Origin: Ciona intestinalis
Lineage: Eukaryota; Chordata; Ascidiacea; Phlebobranchia; Cionidae
Direction: 5' to 3'
NCBI RefSeq assembly: GCF_000224145.3
Contig: NW_004190452.2
Location: 1 to 64,000 of the forward strand
Length of the DNA: 64,000 bases
Shown: in pieces, positions 1-13,800 of the stretch
Layout of the letters: each line of letters opens with the position of its first letter
How positions within the stretch are numbered: position 1 is the first letter of the stretch
Translations under genes and position numbers: made by a program
The notes under the pieces: model-generated
Database searches by the model: none
Seen by the model: the letters and a program-made list of their open reading frames with translations, nothing else
What the model was told of the DNA's origin: nothing

Positions 1-275
1 CCCAGAGGTAATGGGTTCAAGGCTCGTCGCTGCTACCATTGTGGGCGTATGTGTTCTTGGGTAAGACACTTAACAGCAATTGCTCCAACCCAGTGGTCAC
101 TAATGGGTTGTCCAAATTATAAGCCAAACATAAAAAAATCCAAAAAAAAAATAATCACCCACAAAGTAACATACATGGTAACTCGTAAGCTGGCACGAGG
201 TGTATGAACACCCGTGTTATAACGACTGTCGTTTTCCGTCACGCGAGAATAAAGTAAGTTACATACATACATAGT
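1..275 (+). mobile_element. SINE copy (family A), cut by window edge
   Basis: Starts just before B box GTTCAAGGC (about 18-26), then the middle with CCAACCCAGTGGTCACTAATG and the tail with CTCGTAAGCTGGCACGAGG, ending at GTTACATACATACATA. It lies in the intron or region past exon 42 of the giant gene. Confidence 0.75.
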
Positions 276-460
276 AGGGTATTAGCAACAAAAGGACAGT
301 CGTGTATACATGTTATGGGTAAAAACTGATCTGAATGACATGGGTTATGAGTAAAAGTACTTCATTTTTTGACACTGGGAATTATGAGGTGTTCTTACAT
401 AACTATATAAAAAAAATCATAATAACAATAATTTATCTATATATAAAATGTCACACTAAC

Positions 461-1855
461 CTATGAGTTTGAAGTTTTAGAGTCCCCCCACTTTGTACGA
501 TGACTGTGGATAACGCTACAGTTTGTGAAGTCTTGTTGTTACTTGAATGAGCACCAGCGTTTAACCCAGCGTCGTATTTAGCTGTGGATTGTAGTTGGAA
601 TGTTCCACCATTGAAGACATGCAGGTTGTCGATGCCGGACACTTGGCCACCATGGGATCTTAAGCCAACCTTTGTATATAATTTGTATTAATGTAGTTAA
701 AGATACATTTGTTGGTGTATACCTCAATTTTTAAGAATTTGATACTTTGGCGACTCAATTCCCGAAACTACTTTTCACATAACTTTATGTATTTATATAG
801 TAATATAATTTCAACTTTTACTAAAACACTTAAAATCCATTAGTTAAGAACCACTGTTCTAACCCCTAACCATCAGTTGGAGGTTATATAGAATTATAAA
901 ACATACTTGAGAAGCTCTATGTTAAATGAATTGAATGTAACTAACTTATTCTTTGCGTGGCCGGAAACGACAGTCGTTATAACACGGGTGTTAATAAACC
1001 TCGTGCCAGCTTAGAGTTACCAAGTAACTCTACTTTTTGGGACATTAGAAGCTCTACTTTTTGGATGATTATTTTGGGGGGATTTTTGGGACATAAGAAG
1101 CTCTACTTTTTGGATGATTATTTTGGGGGGATTTTTGGGACATAAGAAGCTCTCTGTTAAATATTCCCTTTACCTGGTGGAAAAAAGTTGTGTTCGGCAT
1201 TTGTAGAGAAGACCCTTCATATAAGTTGAAGCTGGTGGGAACGTCTATGCTTGATGAGGTTACTCCCCATGTTTGTTTGAAACCAATGTTAACAACACCA
1301 GTCAAGTCACCACGGATGTGACCAAGATGGACACGGGAGTCTGATGTATCATTGCTCTGTGGGGAGGGTAAATATATTCATGAATATATATTTAAGTGGC
1401 AAAAGTAACATGCATAATACAGTCTTGGAAAAGGATTAATTAGATCATTAAGACTAGAGAAGTTTAATTTAATATAAATGAAGAGGAATTAAATTTATCA
1501 AAAGTTTAATTTTATCCCTTTGATTATGGAGACTATAGTAGGTTAAATAACAAAGCAATTCAATTTAATTCAATTAAGGTTTAAACCGACTTGCACTTTG
1601 TGGACAATTAATTTCTAGTTTAATTGATTTGATCTTCGATATTGTAAATGAAGGGAAAATAAAAATGATATGTTATGTAACCGATAAAAGGCAATTCTGG
1701 TAAGTAACAAAGTTACTTTAGAAACATTTTTATATTTTTACCATAGAATTTGTGCTTGACATGACAGCTAAGTTGCCATGGCCATCCACAACAGTTTCAT
1801 GAAATGTAAAGTTTCCTCCAGTGTTGGTTGGTAGCTCAATCCAGGTGGCAGCACC
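461..1855 (-). CDS. Giant protein, exons 40-42 (last exons inside the window)
   Basis: Exons 1742-1855 (38 codons), 1174-1356 (61 codons), 461-669 (phase 2 out, donor GTTAGT). Exon 40 has AATWIELPTNTGGNFTFHE and HGNLAVMSS, matching RAWILP-GGAHLAV of other cycles. Exon 41 has HIRGDLTGVVNIG, a diverged IGDRTG module. Exon 42 has GIDNLHVFNGGTFQL and VIVQSGGTLKL. The exon 42 donor is good, so coding should continue left of position 1. Between 1 and 460 I see only a SINE copy and intron sequence. Confidence 0.75.
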
Positions 1856-4800
1856 CTGGATGTAATAAGTTATTTAAAGTGGAAAAATAAGAGTAAAGCT
1901 ATAATTTAACCCTGAAAATAAAAAGGGTCAGGTTAATTCAAAGTAAAACATATATAATTTTAATTTAAAAACAAATGAAGTTTATATTTTTAGGCATTTT
2001 CTTAAAAAATGCGTTTGGTAAATTTTTTAATATATTCCACTCTACTGGTTGGAAATTGTCATTATTGTAATATGGATCTTTGGATTCCACTTAAAAAAAT
2101 ATGCAAAATGTTGATTAATGAAGTTTGGCAAACGTATTGATTATTGTCAGTAAGTATCTAACCTGCAACTCTCGGTTCAAGAATCTGGAGTTTTCCGTTT
2201 GGCCGTCGACATAAACTTCAATCTCCGACAAGCCAGCGAAATACTGGTTGTTACAGAACCTTTTCTTTCCTTCGATCTCAATCTTAATGTAATCAGCAGG
2301 CAAATGTCCAACAACGATATCAACATATGATCCAGGTCTACAATATGTTGCTGGTTCAATGAATCCTTGGCTGCCAACATGGTTGTAATATCTTGAATCA
2401 GGAATACCAGCTCTTGAACCAGTGATACCGAGAGTTATTCTAAACTTTGAGGGGAAATTACAAGCAGGTGCGACTCGAACACGATTTATATTTCTTCTTC
2501 CACCCAAAGTTAAAGTGATGGTGGTGGCTCGAGCATCTGCGACGAAGATTCTGTTGTTTGATGAAGAAAATGTCTGATCGAATAAATGGCTGAGAAGGTA
2601 GTATGTTCCATGGTTGGCTAGTGGGCGATTGTATCTACAGTCGCTATGGTAGACACGATTGTAAGATGCAACACTTGACTCCACACGTCGACCAGAGGAG
2701 CCAACATTGTACGACGCACTTTTGCCAGAACTTCCGGCAAAGTTTAACCTTCTCCCAATATTATGCATCCATGTATCTAAACTTGGTTGGTTATCGTTGT
2801 TTACAATCAACGTGGCTTCATTTCTCTCTTCATGCTTTACATATACAGTGCCTGCTGCTCCTGCCTCTGCCCTGCTACCAACTGGACCGCCATGCGCCTT
2901 GAATTGCCCCAAGTACGGCATGTCAGATAACTGGTTTGAGTAATAAACGGCAACCCTACCACCAGCACCACCACCTCCACTGTTGAAATCTCCAGCCCCA
3001 CCAAGTGCTTGAATGTTACCTATGGGAAAATGAGTATTAATTGTGATTGATTAAAAGTTAAAACATTGTGGGTATAAATTTAAAAAATGCTACGAGCTTA
3101 AAGTTTAAAACTTATAAAAAAAAGTTAAAAAACAATCTGGTTTTAGTCGCAAAAATGGTAGAAACATTTTTAAAAATATAAAACACAATATTTATTTTCT
3201 TTCGTTTTTAAACAGTTCAATAACCATCCGTGTATTGGGCCTGACAATTTAGAATATCACACATGTCAAAAGTACTCTCATAGCTTGACTAAGTAGAGCA
3301 ACTCAAAAAGCCAAACCACAATAAAAAAACAAACCATTAAACAACCACATACAACATACCAGTCCATGATCCAGTAAGCACAGCTGAATATGTGAGCACG
3401 CTTCCCCCGCTGCCTCCACTTGAACCATCAGAGTTTGAAACAACATCACCACTGTTGGCTGACACCACACCATCCACACGTAATACATCGGAAGCTCGCA
3501 GCTCGACGATGCCACCACCGACACCACCTACATATGGTTTGTTAATCATTGTCGATTTAAAATATTCAATATAACTATAAATATAACTATAACGGGTAAC
3601 TATAAGTTTGAATAAATAAGGGGTTTAATAACCTATGGATCTAGTATCACCATACCATATATTTATTTAGGCGGGGTGGGGTAAGTTATAACATGGGGGT
3701 TCTGTACTTCCTTATCTAGGCATGACAGGGTAATTATTAATTCTAATAAAACCTAAACATGTTTGGGTTTTAAACTTATAGGTTTAAAATGATCATATAT
3801 TTATCCTCGTATGTTGGGCTAACTAAGTTATAATAAAACCAGAATATGTTTAGGTTTAATGACCTAATGTGCCAACTCTGACTTGCATTATAGGTTCCAT
3901 GACATGCATGGTGATAGAAACTAGCTGATGCACCACTTTAATCTCAATAACTAATCTGCTAAATTTATAAATTGAATCTAAATATAAATTTCCCACCTCT
4001 ACCACCATAACCACCACTTCCAAATGTCTTTGGTTGTTCAAGTGATCCATAAGGTTCATTCCTTGGCAACCTGCATGCTTTGTAACCCTCACAACCACCC
4101 CTGCCTCCCATACCACCATGTGAAGCACCACTGTGGCCGAGGAAATGAGGTTTCCCAGGTGCTGGACCTCTATTGACAACATAACCTCCATTATTAGTAG
4201 TTATATAACCACCATCATCAACCGTTATATTGGTTGCTTCAACCAAGATATGCTTTGCTGTGATAACTGCACCACCATCCACAGTTAAAGTGTTGGATAT
4301 TAACTTATACTGAGTAGCATGGGCTGGAGGTCCATTGCCAATAATTTTTGCCGTGTCTTTTATACGGATGTCATTCGGGAACCGAAACTTTGCGTTTTCC
4401 GTGTAGTTGCCCACCAAGTCAGCAGCGCCTGGATTTGGAAACCATAATTGAAGTTTTGAATTTTCACACTGAATGTATAATTACACTACGTGCACATTTA
4501 TATTACCAGTAAGAAAGAGGCGCAACTCCGCTCCTTTGGTCATCAATAGATTTTCCACATGGCTCAAATTTCCCTCCAAATGTATGAAGACAGCTTCCAT
4601 CCTAATACTTGTAGCCAACCCAAGATGACCATCTACATACACATATGAACTGAAGGGTGTGTCAACGAATGGACGGCGTAAATCTAAATCTTGTTGCGGC
4701 CCGACATGGACTACTCCACTGCGATCACCTGTTAATAAATAAAATATTTGTTTTATTCTGAATTGACTGAGTGAATGAATGTAACTTGTTTATCCTCGCA

Positions 4801-7800
4801 TGGCGGGGCAACAATGGCATGGCGGGGCAACAACGGTTATAAAATCGGTGTTCTGTATTATTCACTTGCGCCCGCTTACAAGTTACTCTGTGTGTAACTT
4901 ATGTATCCTCGAATGGCGAGGCACTGACAGTCGCTAAAATGGGTGTTCTGTTTCATACGTCTCGCTACTCGTACGAGTAAGCGTGCTTTGCCATGGGGCC
5001 TCACCCATTTAGAATAAGAATAGAATAGTATTACATTACAAATATATTACCAATCATGTCCTTAAAGTTGATGTACAATTCATCCTTCTTTGTTGCGTTT
5101 ACGTGCGACAGATTCGCGTTATTGCTCAACATCACAGCCAAATGGGCATTCCCAAATATCTGGAACTCCTCAAAACTAATCTCCAAACGGCTATTGGCTG
5201 GACTATCATTGTTGTTTTCTGGTGTTGGATCAAAGTTGGGATGTTGTAATGCAAGTTTGTGTCCAAGGTTGTCAGGCATGATCCATGCTTTGAAACTATC
5301 GGTCGAAGTATCTGTAAATATATTTGAATAAATGAAAAAATATGTGGTAAAGTAAATATATATTTTTCAAAACAGTATATCAAAGTTATGATTCCATTTT
5401 TTACTATTTTTTTGTGTAATTATATTTGAATTAGTTTCTGAAAAGACTTAAATGGTTTACAAAATATGTGGTAAAGAAATATTGCATGTTTAACAATCTT
5501 TAAAGTTATCTCACAGGTATTCTGTTTCATACACAACAGGTTTTTGCGTGTTACCATGTTTGGTTTTTGCGTGTTACCAAATTTGTGCGTGAGTACAATT
5601 TTAAAATTTTTTTTAAACATAGTGACCACTGAGTTGGAAAAGACAAATACACCCACAATGTGGGCAGCATAATGCCTTCAATCTGGTCCATGTGGTTACA
5701 AAACCACTTGGTTATAGAACAAAATACACCAACAATTCTTTACCTTGATAAGATGTAATTTTCCCCACGCGACTTGAAGTCAGATGGTCATTATCCACAA
5801 TTAGTGTCCTATGATGGTGTATGGCATGGAATACAAACGCTGTACCAGGTCCCCCTGATTCACCACCTGTACCCCGTCCACCACTTGATACAAATCGACC
5901 AATAAATGTTGAATTATCCCTCAAATAAACAGCAATCCTACCACCAGCACCAGCACCGCCACCTCCTGAACCATCCCCACCTTTTATAGCAACCTTACCA
6001 TAACCAGTGATCCTGCGAAAAAAATTATGTTATATAACATTTATTCATTTTTTCAAAAACAAAGATCATTTCAAAACCATAAATAAATGGAAATTAACAG
6101 CTTAACCTTGCATGAAAATAGGAAGTAAAAATGCAAAATAAAAGTTTCACCTCTCAGTGTGTATAAGGATGCTTCCACCAGAGCCACCTCCAGAATCTCG
6201 TCCTGACTGGGCTGCAGCACCATGTGCAGTGACTTCACCATCTATATATAATGTACCACTGATGTTGAGGTACAACACACCACCTCCACGACCACCAGGG
6301 GTATATATTCTTTTCCCACCATCCATGTGTGATGAGGTACCACCTGCGCTACCCATCACTAATGGTTCATAGAGATCCCCATATGGTTGCCCTGTAACTT
6401 GCTGGTGTGTACCAACACCACTGGTACCACCATGTCCAGCACCAGATGAACCATCTGCAGCAGAATGTCCTTTGCCAAGATTCACACCTTCATAAACCAT
6501 ACATGTTAGTAACTCACTAACTCATATCAATACAGTACAAAATTGCAAACCCATTTTATAGTGAATAATCATTTTTATAAAATTATATCATTACATTTTT
6601 AATTTTAGAAAATAATATATAGACAGGTTAAATTGCCAAGAGGTTTATTTGGCAAACTTATTTTTGAAATTAACTTTAAAGGTGGTTGTTTTTTTGGAAA
6701 TTTTTCATTTTAACAACCCATTAGTGACCAATGAGTTGGAGTAGTACGCATTATGTGTTTGCTGTAGAACACATACATCCAAAATTTAAACAGATCTCTT
6801 TTAAAAAACAAAACAATAAACATCAAACCTGTTTCTGTATTCCTATGATCATATATTGTATAACCCGTTCCATCAGCTTTTATAAATCCACCATCCTCCA
6901 CTGTAAGGTTGTATGAAGTAATATGACCATATGTAGCATGGAGTTTACCACCTCCTTCAATCTTAATGGATATTGTGTTGAGTTTTATGACAGGGTTCCT
7001 GAACTCTGGTGACGTGATCGCATATACTGATGCATCATCTTGAATTCGAAGCTTTTCAAATCTGAGTAAAAAAGAAGTTTTAATATATTGTAACTTGTTT
7101 ATCATTGCATGGGTGTAACTTGGATTTTTAATACAGGCTTGTTATTGCAAACTATAAGTTCATACCCCTTGTGTCTGTATATATATGATTGTTTTTATGT
7201 ATGACTGACAATTTGGACAACCTATTAATGACCACTAGTTTGAAACATTTGCTGTTAAATGTTTTGCTCGAAAAAAATGTAGAGTTTTTACCGAAGAAAA
7301 TACCGAAGGTTCACATAAAGCCAAAACCAACTAAATAATAAAAACCCACTGAAAGTTATTCTTCTCATGATCTTTAGTGTGCCCACCACTTTCCATTGCC
7401 AGCACACCATAGTGGTGTAATGTAAGTTGCTTGATATTTGCAAGAACACCTGTGGAAAACATATGTGTGATTTAATGTCGATTATTAATGTATATTCCAC
7501 ATGGGTGAGGTTCTACATTGAAACATGCTATGGGACATGAGCTAAAAAAAAGTATGCAACTTTGTGGGTGGTGTTTTTATTCTGTATGGTTGATAATTTA
7601 GACAACCCATTAGCGAACACTGGGTTGGAGCAATTGTATGTATTATCAAAGGACACATATGAACACACACACGCACACACACACACACAAGGACATACAC
7701 ATCCAAAGGGTAGCAGCTTAAAACTATATATTAATATTAATAATATAGTAGGATGGGGGAAGATGGGACACCTTCGGCGCATAATATCCGAATATCCTGA

Positions 7801-10800
7801 TCGTGTTTTAAACAATTAACAACGGTCTATGGGAGTCTTGGGCATATAGTTTTATAATTTTTTGAAAGTTCCTTGTTTACTACCACATTGGACAAGAAAA
7901 TAGAGTTAAAATGTGTCCCAACTTCCCCCACCCTACTAAAATTAACTTTATTTGTCTCTTCGATTACGGTAGCAAAGATTTAAAATGTTTTAAGCGAAAA
8001 GACAAGATATAGCGACAAAACAATGGTTGTTAAAACACGCTTACGGTTAAAAACATATTTACAATATTTAGTAGGAAGAATATAAGCGTGGTCGCTACAC
8101 CTAACGGACAAACATGCCATTTACACCTAACGGACAAACAAGCCAAGTAAGTTAAACTTCTAATAGAAACAAAAGTGTACGTAAAGACGAACTGTATTCA
8201 GATGCAGTCAAAACTAGATCTACATATGTGGAAACCAAATCTTAATGGATTATCCCAACCCAACTAAATACACAAATATCTTACCATGCATCCATATAGT
8301 TACACCATGTATGAATGTAATTGGTGCCAAACCAAGATACGAACAAGTATATGCTCGTACACTGAAAGGAAGATCTATCTCGTCTCTGTTCAAGTCCATG
8401 GTCTGGTTTGGTCTCAAATGAACGGTACCAGTTCTATCACCAATCATGTATTGGAAATGAATGTCAACCTCAGCAGGGGAGTTTGCATCATCAGCCACCA
8501 ACTCAGTGGTTGTGTTGCTTGTATTGTTGTGTAAAGGTACAGTTGATATCGCTACATGTGCTCCACCATATATCTATGTAAATGTGAATGTAACTTATTT
8601 ACCCTTGTAGTTGTATGGTATACGATTACTCAGGGGTATAACATGGGTGTTCTGTTTCATACACCTTGTGCCTGCTTACAAGTTACCATGTATGTAACAT
8701 ATTTATCCTCGCATGGCGGGGCAATGACAGTTGTTATAACACTGGTGTTCTGTTTCATGACATACACCTTGTGCCCGCTTACGAGTTATCACGTATGTAA
8801 CACTATATGGGACACTATTTCTATACAACTCTCATAGCATACACATGCACACATTACCTGTATCTCTTCAAACTTATAATCAAACACAGGAGCTTCAACA
8901 GTTCCCCTTCTAGCAACTTCTCCAATACTATCTTCTCCATCTTCATTATCAACATAGTCAGGTGGAGGTATAATCCACGTGCGACAACCGTCATTATGGA
9001 CGAACCCGGTGAATTTCAGATCCTCATAGTTAGCCCTTCCGTTTGTAACTCTGTCTTCTGGGTTGTTTGCTGCAGGGTTTGGGTCGCCAATCAAATGGTT
9101 GGAGTCGTATGGCTGTAAAGGGAATGATCATTTTTATTATTTATATGTGTTTATTTATTCAGATATATATCTGTTTTTCTTCCGAATATATAAGTTTAGT
9201 ATTATTTTTTATATGTTGCAGTTGCACCAGGCATAAACGAAATAATATTCAAATAACAGACTGATGACACTAGATATTGGCACAGTATTACCTCGTTTGT
9301 AAACTATTAGTTGGACTCAACTTATATGAACAACAGTTTGCTTGAGTATTACAAATATTTTGTTGGTATATCATTACTTTACCTACCATTAATCCACCGT
9401 TGTCGATATATAGAGTACGATGCTTATGGATCATATGGTAGAGCAAGGCTGTCCCAGCACCTCCATTTTCACCATTTATCTTTGAACTTGGTGTGTTCCC
9501 TGCTTTTCCACCAGAAGAGTAAGCCACAAATCCAATCAAAGTTTCATTCTTGACAAAATATATGGCAGTTCTACCGCCAGCTCCTCCACCACCACCACCA
9601 ATGCTACTTGATTGTGAGTTTGATCCCTTTCCACCATGTGAAGACACCAATCCAAACCCTTTAAGTCTATGTGTATGTATCCATATTGAACCACCAGCGC
9701 CACCACCAGAGCTTGAGCATGCAGGCTTAGGTGCAACACCATCAGAAGATATGGTGCCATCTACTTCTAATGTATTGGACACCAGCATTCTTATCACACC
9801 ACCACCATTACCACCATAGCAGCTTGCCGAGTATGAAGCACCTGCACTACCATATGATGTAGGCTGGTATAAGTTCCCATGCGATAAACCACTTCTCATA
9901 ATATCAACAGTAATACGCCGGTGATAGTTAGGTGCGGTGCTTATATCAGTAATTGAGCTACTTGTGCTTGTTATATGCCTGATAACCCTTCCACCACTTC
10001 CACCATGGCCACCCCCTGCTCCACCTATGTTAACATCACTTGGTACAGGTGGTGTTCCAATGTTGACAATGCTTCCTTGGGTATATTCATGGTGGTTGGC
10101 GTAACCAAGCCCATTTGAATGCAGTCGACCACCAGAGTCAATCTGTATTTAAAAATTGTATCTTATAATATGTATGAACTGTAATATATTATTGGCAAAT
10201 TACAAATATATATTGTTCTTTTAACAAAAATATTTTCGTGCCATTGTACATACAGCATGCTGTGGCACATAAAGTGTGCCGTGGCACATATAACATACTA
10301 TGGCACAAACTGGCATGCCACAACATACACTTATAAAACCTTTATATACAACTCCATACATATATAAACATATATTCACAGTTTACTAACATGCCATGGC
10401 ACATATTAAAAACAGCATTAATATATACATATTCACATCCATACATATATATATATATATATAGATATACTCACAGTAGCATTATGCACATCCAGTATAA
10501 CACGTGGACCACGAACTTCACCACCACCCTCTACCACTAAGGTGTGTGCAAATATATCAACACCTCGTGGCTGTGTCACTGGGTCAGATACCATCTCTAC
10601 CAAACCAGTATCTTGCACACGGATACTATTGAATACGTAAACTGCTGTATCTATGGTCGATTGTGGGTCAAAGTCCTTCAGTGAAGTACCTGCGCATATA
10701 TGAATGAATGAATGTAACTTGTTTATCTTCGCATTATAACAAGGGTGATTGCTTTCATGTTTGACTGACAACTTAGACAACCCATTAGTGACCGCTGGGT

Positions 10801-13800
10801 TGGAGCAATTATAGTTAAGTGTCTTGCCCAAGGATTTGCTATCCTTCTGTTACAATAGAAAAATACAAGAAAATTTCTAAAGTGTATTTAATATACCAAG
10901 GAAACAATATTATTTAATAACTAAATAAATATTTAACAAAAAAAAACTGCAAAATATGATTGAATCTCATAAATAAATGTATTTAATAAATACCTCCATC
11001 ATGTAACTTCCTTGTCTCCACAGTTCTTCCCATGAAGTTAAAAGTAGCCGTACCATTCTGCTTCAAAGTCATGTTGCTAACATGAGCCATCACACCAGAT
11101 ATCCATATCTCTACCCCATGCACCATGGTAATAGGTGCCAAGCCAAGGAAGGCACCATGATATATATAAGCACTAAATGGTAGGTCTATTTCATATCTCT
11201 CCAAGTCCATAGTTTGGCCATCGCCCACGTGAACAGCGCCGGATCTATCTCCAATGAAGTATTTGAAATGTAAAGTTACATTCCCAGGCAGGACACCAGT
11301 CAAAGGCAACTCTGTAGTTGATGGTAGATCACTTTCATTGGCTGGAGAACTTAGAATATCTTGTCCTCCAATATTTCGTGCGTAATATCTTGTGATCTGG
11401 TATCTCCATATTTGGTCCGCTGGTATTTTGCTTGGATCCATGACAGCTAAGTGAGCACCACCATACACCTATGACATAAAAATTTACATTGTAATACATT
11501 GCGTTGTACATATACATTATGTATAGATTTAAACAATGTTCACAAATATATCACATTTCATCATTTAGCTAAAATGTGCCTGACTGTACATTAAAATTCA
11601 AGTTATGTTTTATATGTGTGACCTCGAACAGCAAGGCAAACCATTGGACCTGAGATTTAAGCCAGGGTTGGCCGGTTACCCCAACATTGTATATGCACAT
11701 TCTATTGTACATGGGTAAAGTCAGAGTTGGCTTTAACTGTTGGTTTGAATTTCCCTAAATTACATTACCTGTAGTTCCTCAAAATGGAAATCATGCCCAA
11801 AGTTTGCAAACTTATGACCGCCAGAATTAGCCGACAATATCCAAGCTCTTCCACCATCTTCATCCAGTTTATCCCAATTGATCAACTTATTCCTTGGTTT
11901 AGCAAACAACCTCCTTGTCCCAATACTTGCCCCACCATTCTCCACCCTCAAAGTACGGTGGTCCTCTATGTTGTGATAAAGGAATATGGTGCCTGGACCT
12001 CCAACCTCACAGGGTGGGGTTATTGTGCTTTTGTGGCAACGGCCACCGTGGGCATGGAAGGTGAAGGAGCTGTAAATTAGAGTCAATGTTTTATTCAGGA
12101 AATATAAATATATATTTTCTGAAATTAAATGACTTGAAGGTAAAGCTGCCACAAAGCTTACCTAAAGTAAAAGACGGCAGCTTTTTCCAGCTGCCCTACT
12201 TAGTCAAAATTTTCGAGCTGCCCTACTTCAAACCCTAGTCAAAATTTTTAACGTGTTTGATATTCCATATGGTAAAGCATAGGTTTAATAATATAAATTA
12301 AAAAAAACAAATCCAAGACATTGAAGTCATAGTATTATCAAATGCGATTGGTCAGAAGTAAAGAGAATTATTGCTTATTTTGCTAAAGAAAAAAAACATT
12401 TAACCATTCTATATATAAAGACAAAAGTCAAGAAGTTATAGGGTTATCAAAAAGGTTTTGAAACATATTGAAAGCTTACCTAAATGTGATGTTTTTATTG
12501 AAATAAACAGCCACCCTTCCACCAGCACCACCACCACCAAAACCATTCAATCCTCCTTTACCACCATTAGCTGATACAATCCCATAACCAGATAGAACAT
12601 TTGAATGGAGCCATAAACTACCACCACTACCACCAGCACCAATGCTACCAGATGTGGTGTCAGCATTGCCACCATCAGCACATAATTCACCATCTATATG
12701 TATCATGCCAGTTACGTTCAACCATATACGTCCACCACCAGAACCAGCGTTAGGTCCGCCACCAGCTGAACCAAATACTTCAGGTTCATATAGATTGCCG
12801 TATGGTTGGCCAGTTTTAAGAACACCATTCCCACTACCATGCCCACCACTGCCACCATGACCTGCACCAGATGGGGCGTGGCTGGATGCATAATAGCCCA
12901 TTCCTGGTGGAATAAACCATATGTTAATACAAGGTAGAAATACTAACTCATATATTTAAGAGTAAAAATGAACATAACTGTCAAACATGGTACAAAATAA
13001 ATGTTATAAATACAGGGCAAAAAATACAAACTTCATAAATACTTCATAATAATGTATGCACCATATAAACTATTTATTAATACTGGGTTGGAATACAAAC
13101 TTTATAATGAATATTACAGAAAAATGCTAAATAAAAAATACAAGGTAGCAAAAAAATGGAATAGGTAAAAATGAATAATATATATTTACGAACATAATCA
13201 TTCACCTGGGTTAATAATACCATGATACCCAATGTTATAAGAACCATTTTGATGGATGGGTGCACCATGTTGGGTAGTATAACCTTGGTTGTTTGCCGAT
13301 ATTTTTCCACCAGCATCAATGGTGATGTTCACAGCATGTACATATACATGTGTAGCTTCAACTAATCCACCGCCATCTACTACCATGTCTTGTACATTGA
13401 ATTGTGTGCCAGGGTCAACCACAGGGTTACTTATCATGTGTATGTAACCATTGTCCTTCACATGGACGTAATCAAACGTATATTTCCCAGCAAATTGTGG
13501 TCCGTCTAACTCATCAGAGTATGAAGTGTCATCAATGTCAAATGAGCCCGCTGTGCGACCTGGAAGAAAAATATAATTATTATTTTTTATGTGGATATCA
13601 AAGCAACAAGTTTTGCTATATTGCGAGACATAATTAAAGTTTGAAAACATTACGTCCACTGAAAGAGCTCTGCTGAAGAATTTTTTAAGTGGATATCAAA
13701 ACACCTAATTTTGTCTCTTATATGGCGAGACACCATCAAGGTTTGCCGTTAAGTGTCTTGTCCAAAGACACATAAGCCTACAATGGAAGTATCAAGTCTA

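Noticed and set aside
2603..2943. Plus-strand ORFs opposite exon 39
   Set aside because: They mirror the minus-strand coding exon, and no domain or splice logic supports them.
7660..7695. CA-rich run as a possible functional repeat
   Set aside because: An ordinary dinucleotide microsatellite attached to a SINE fragment.
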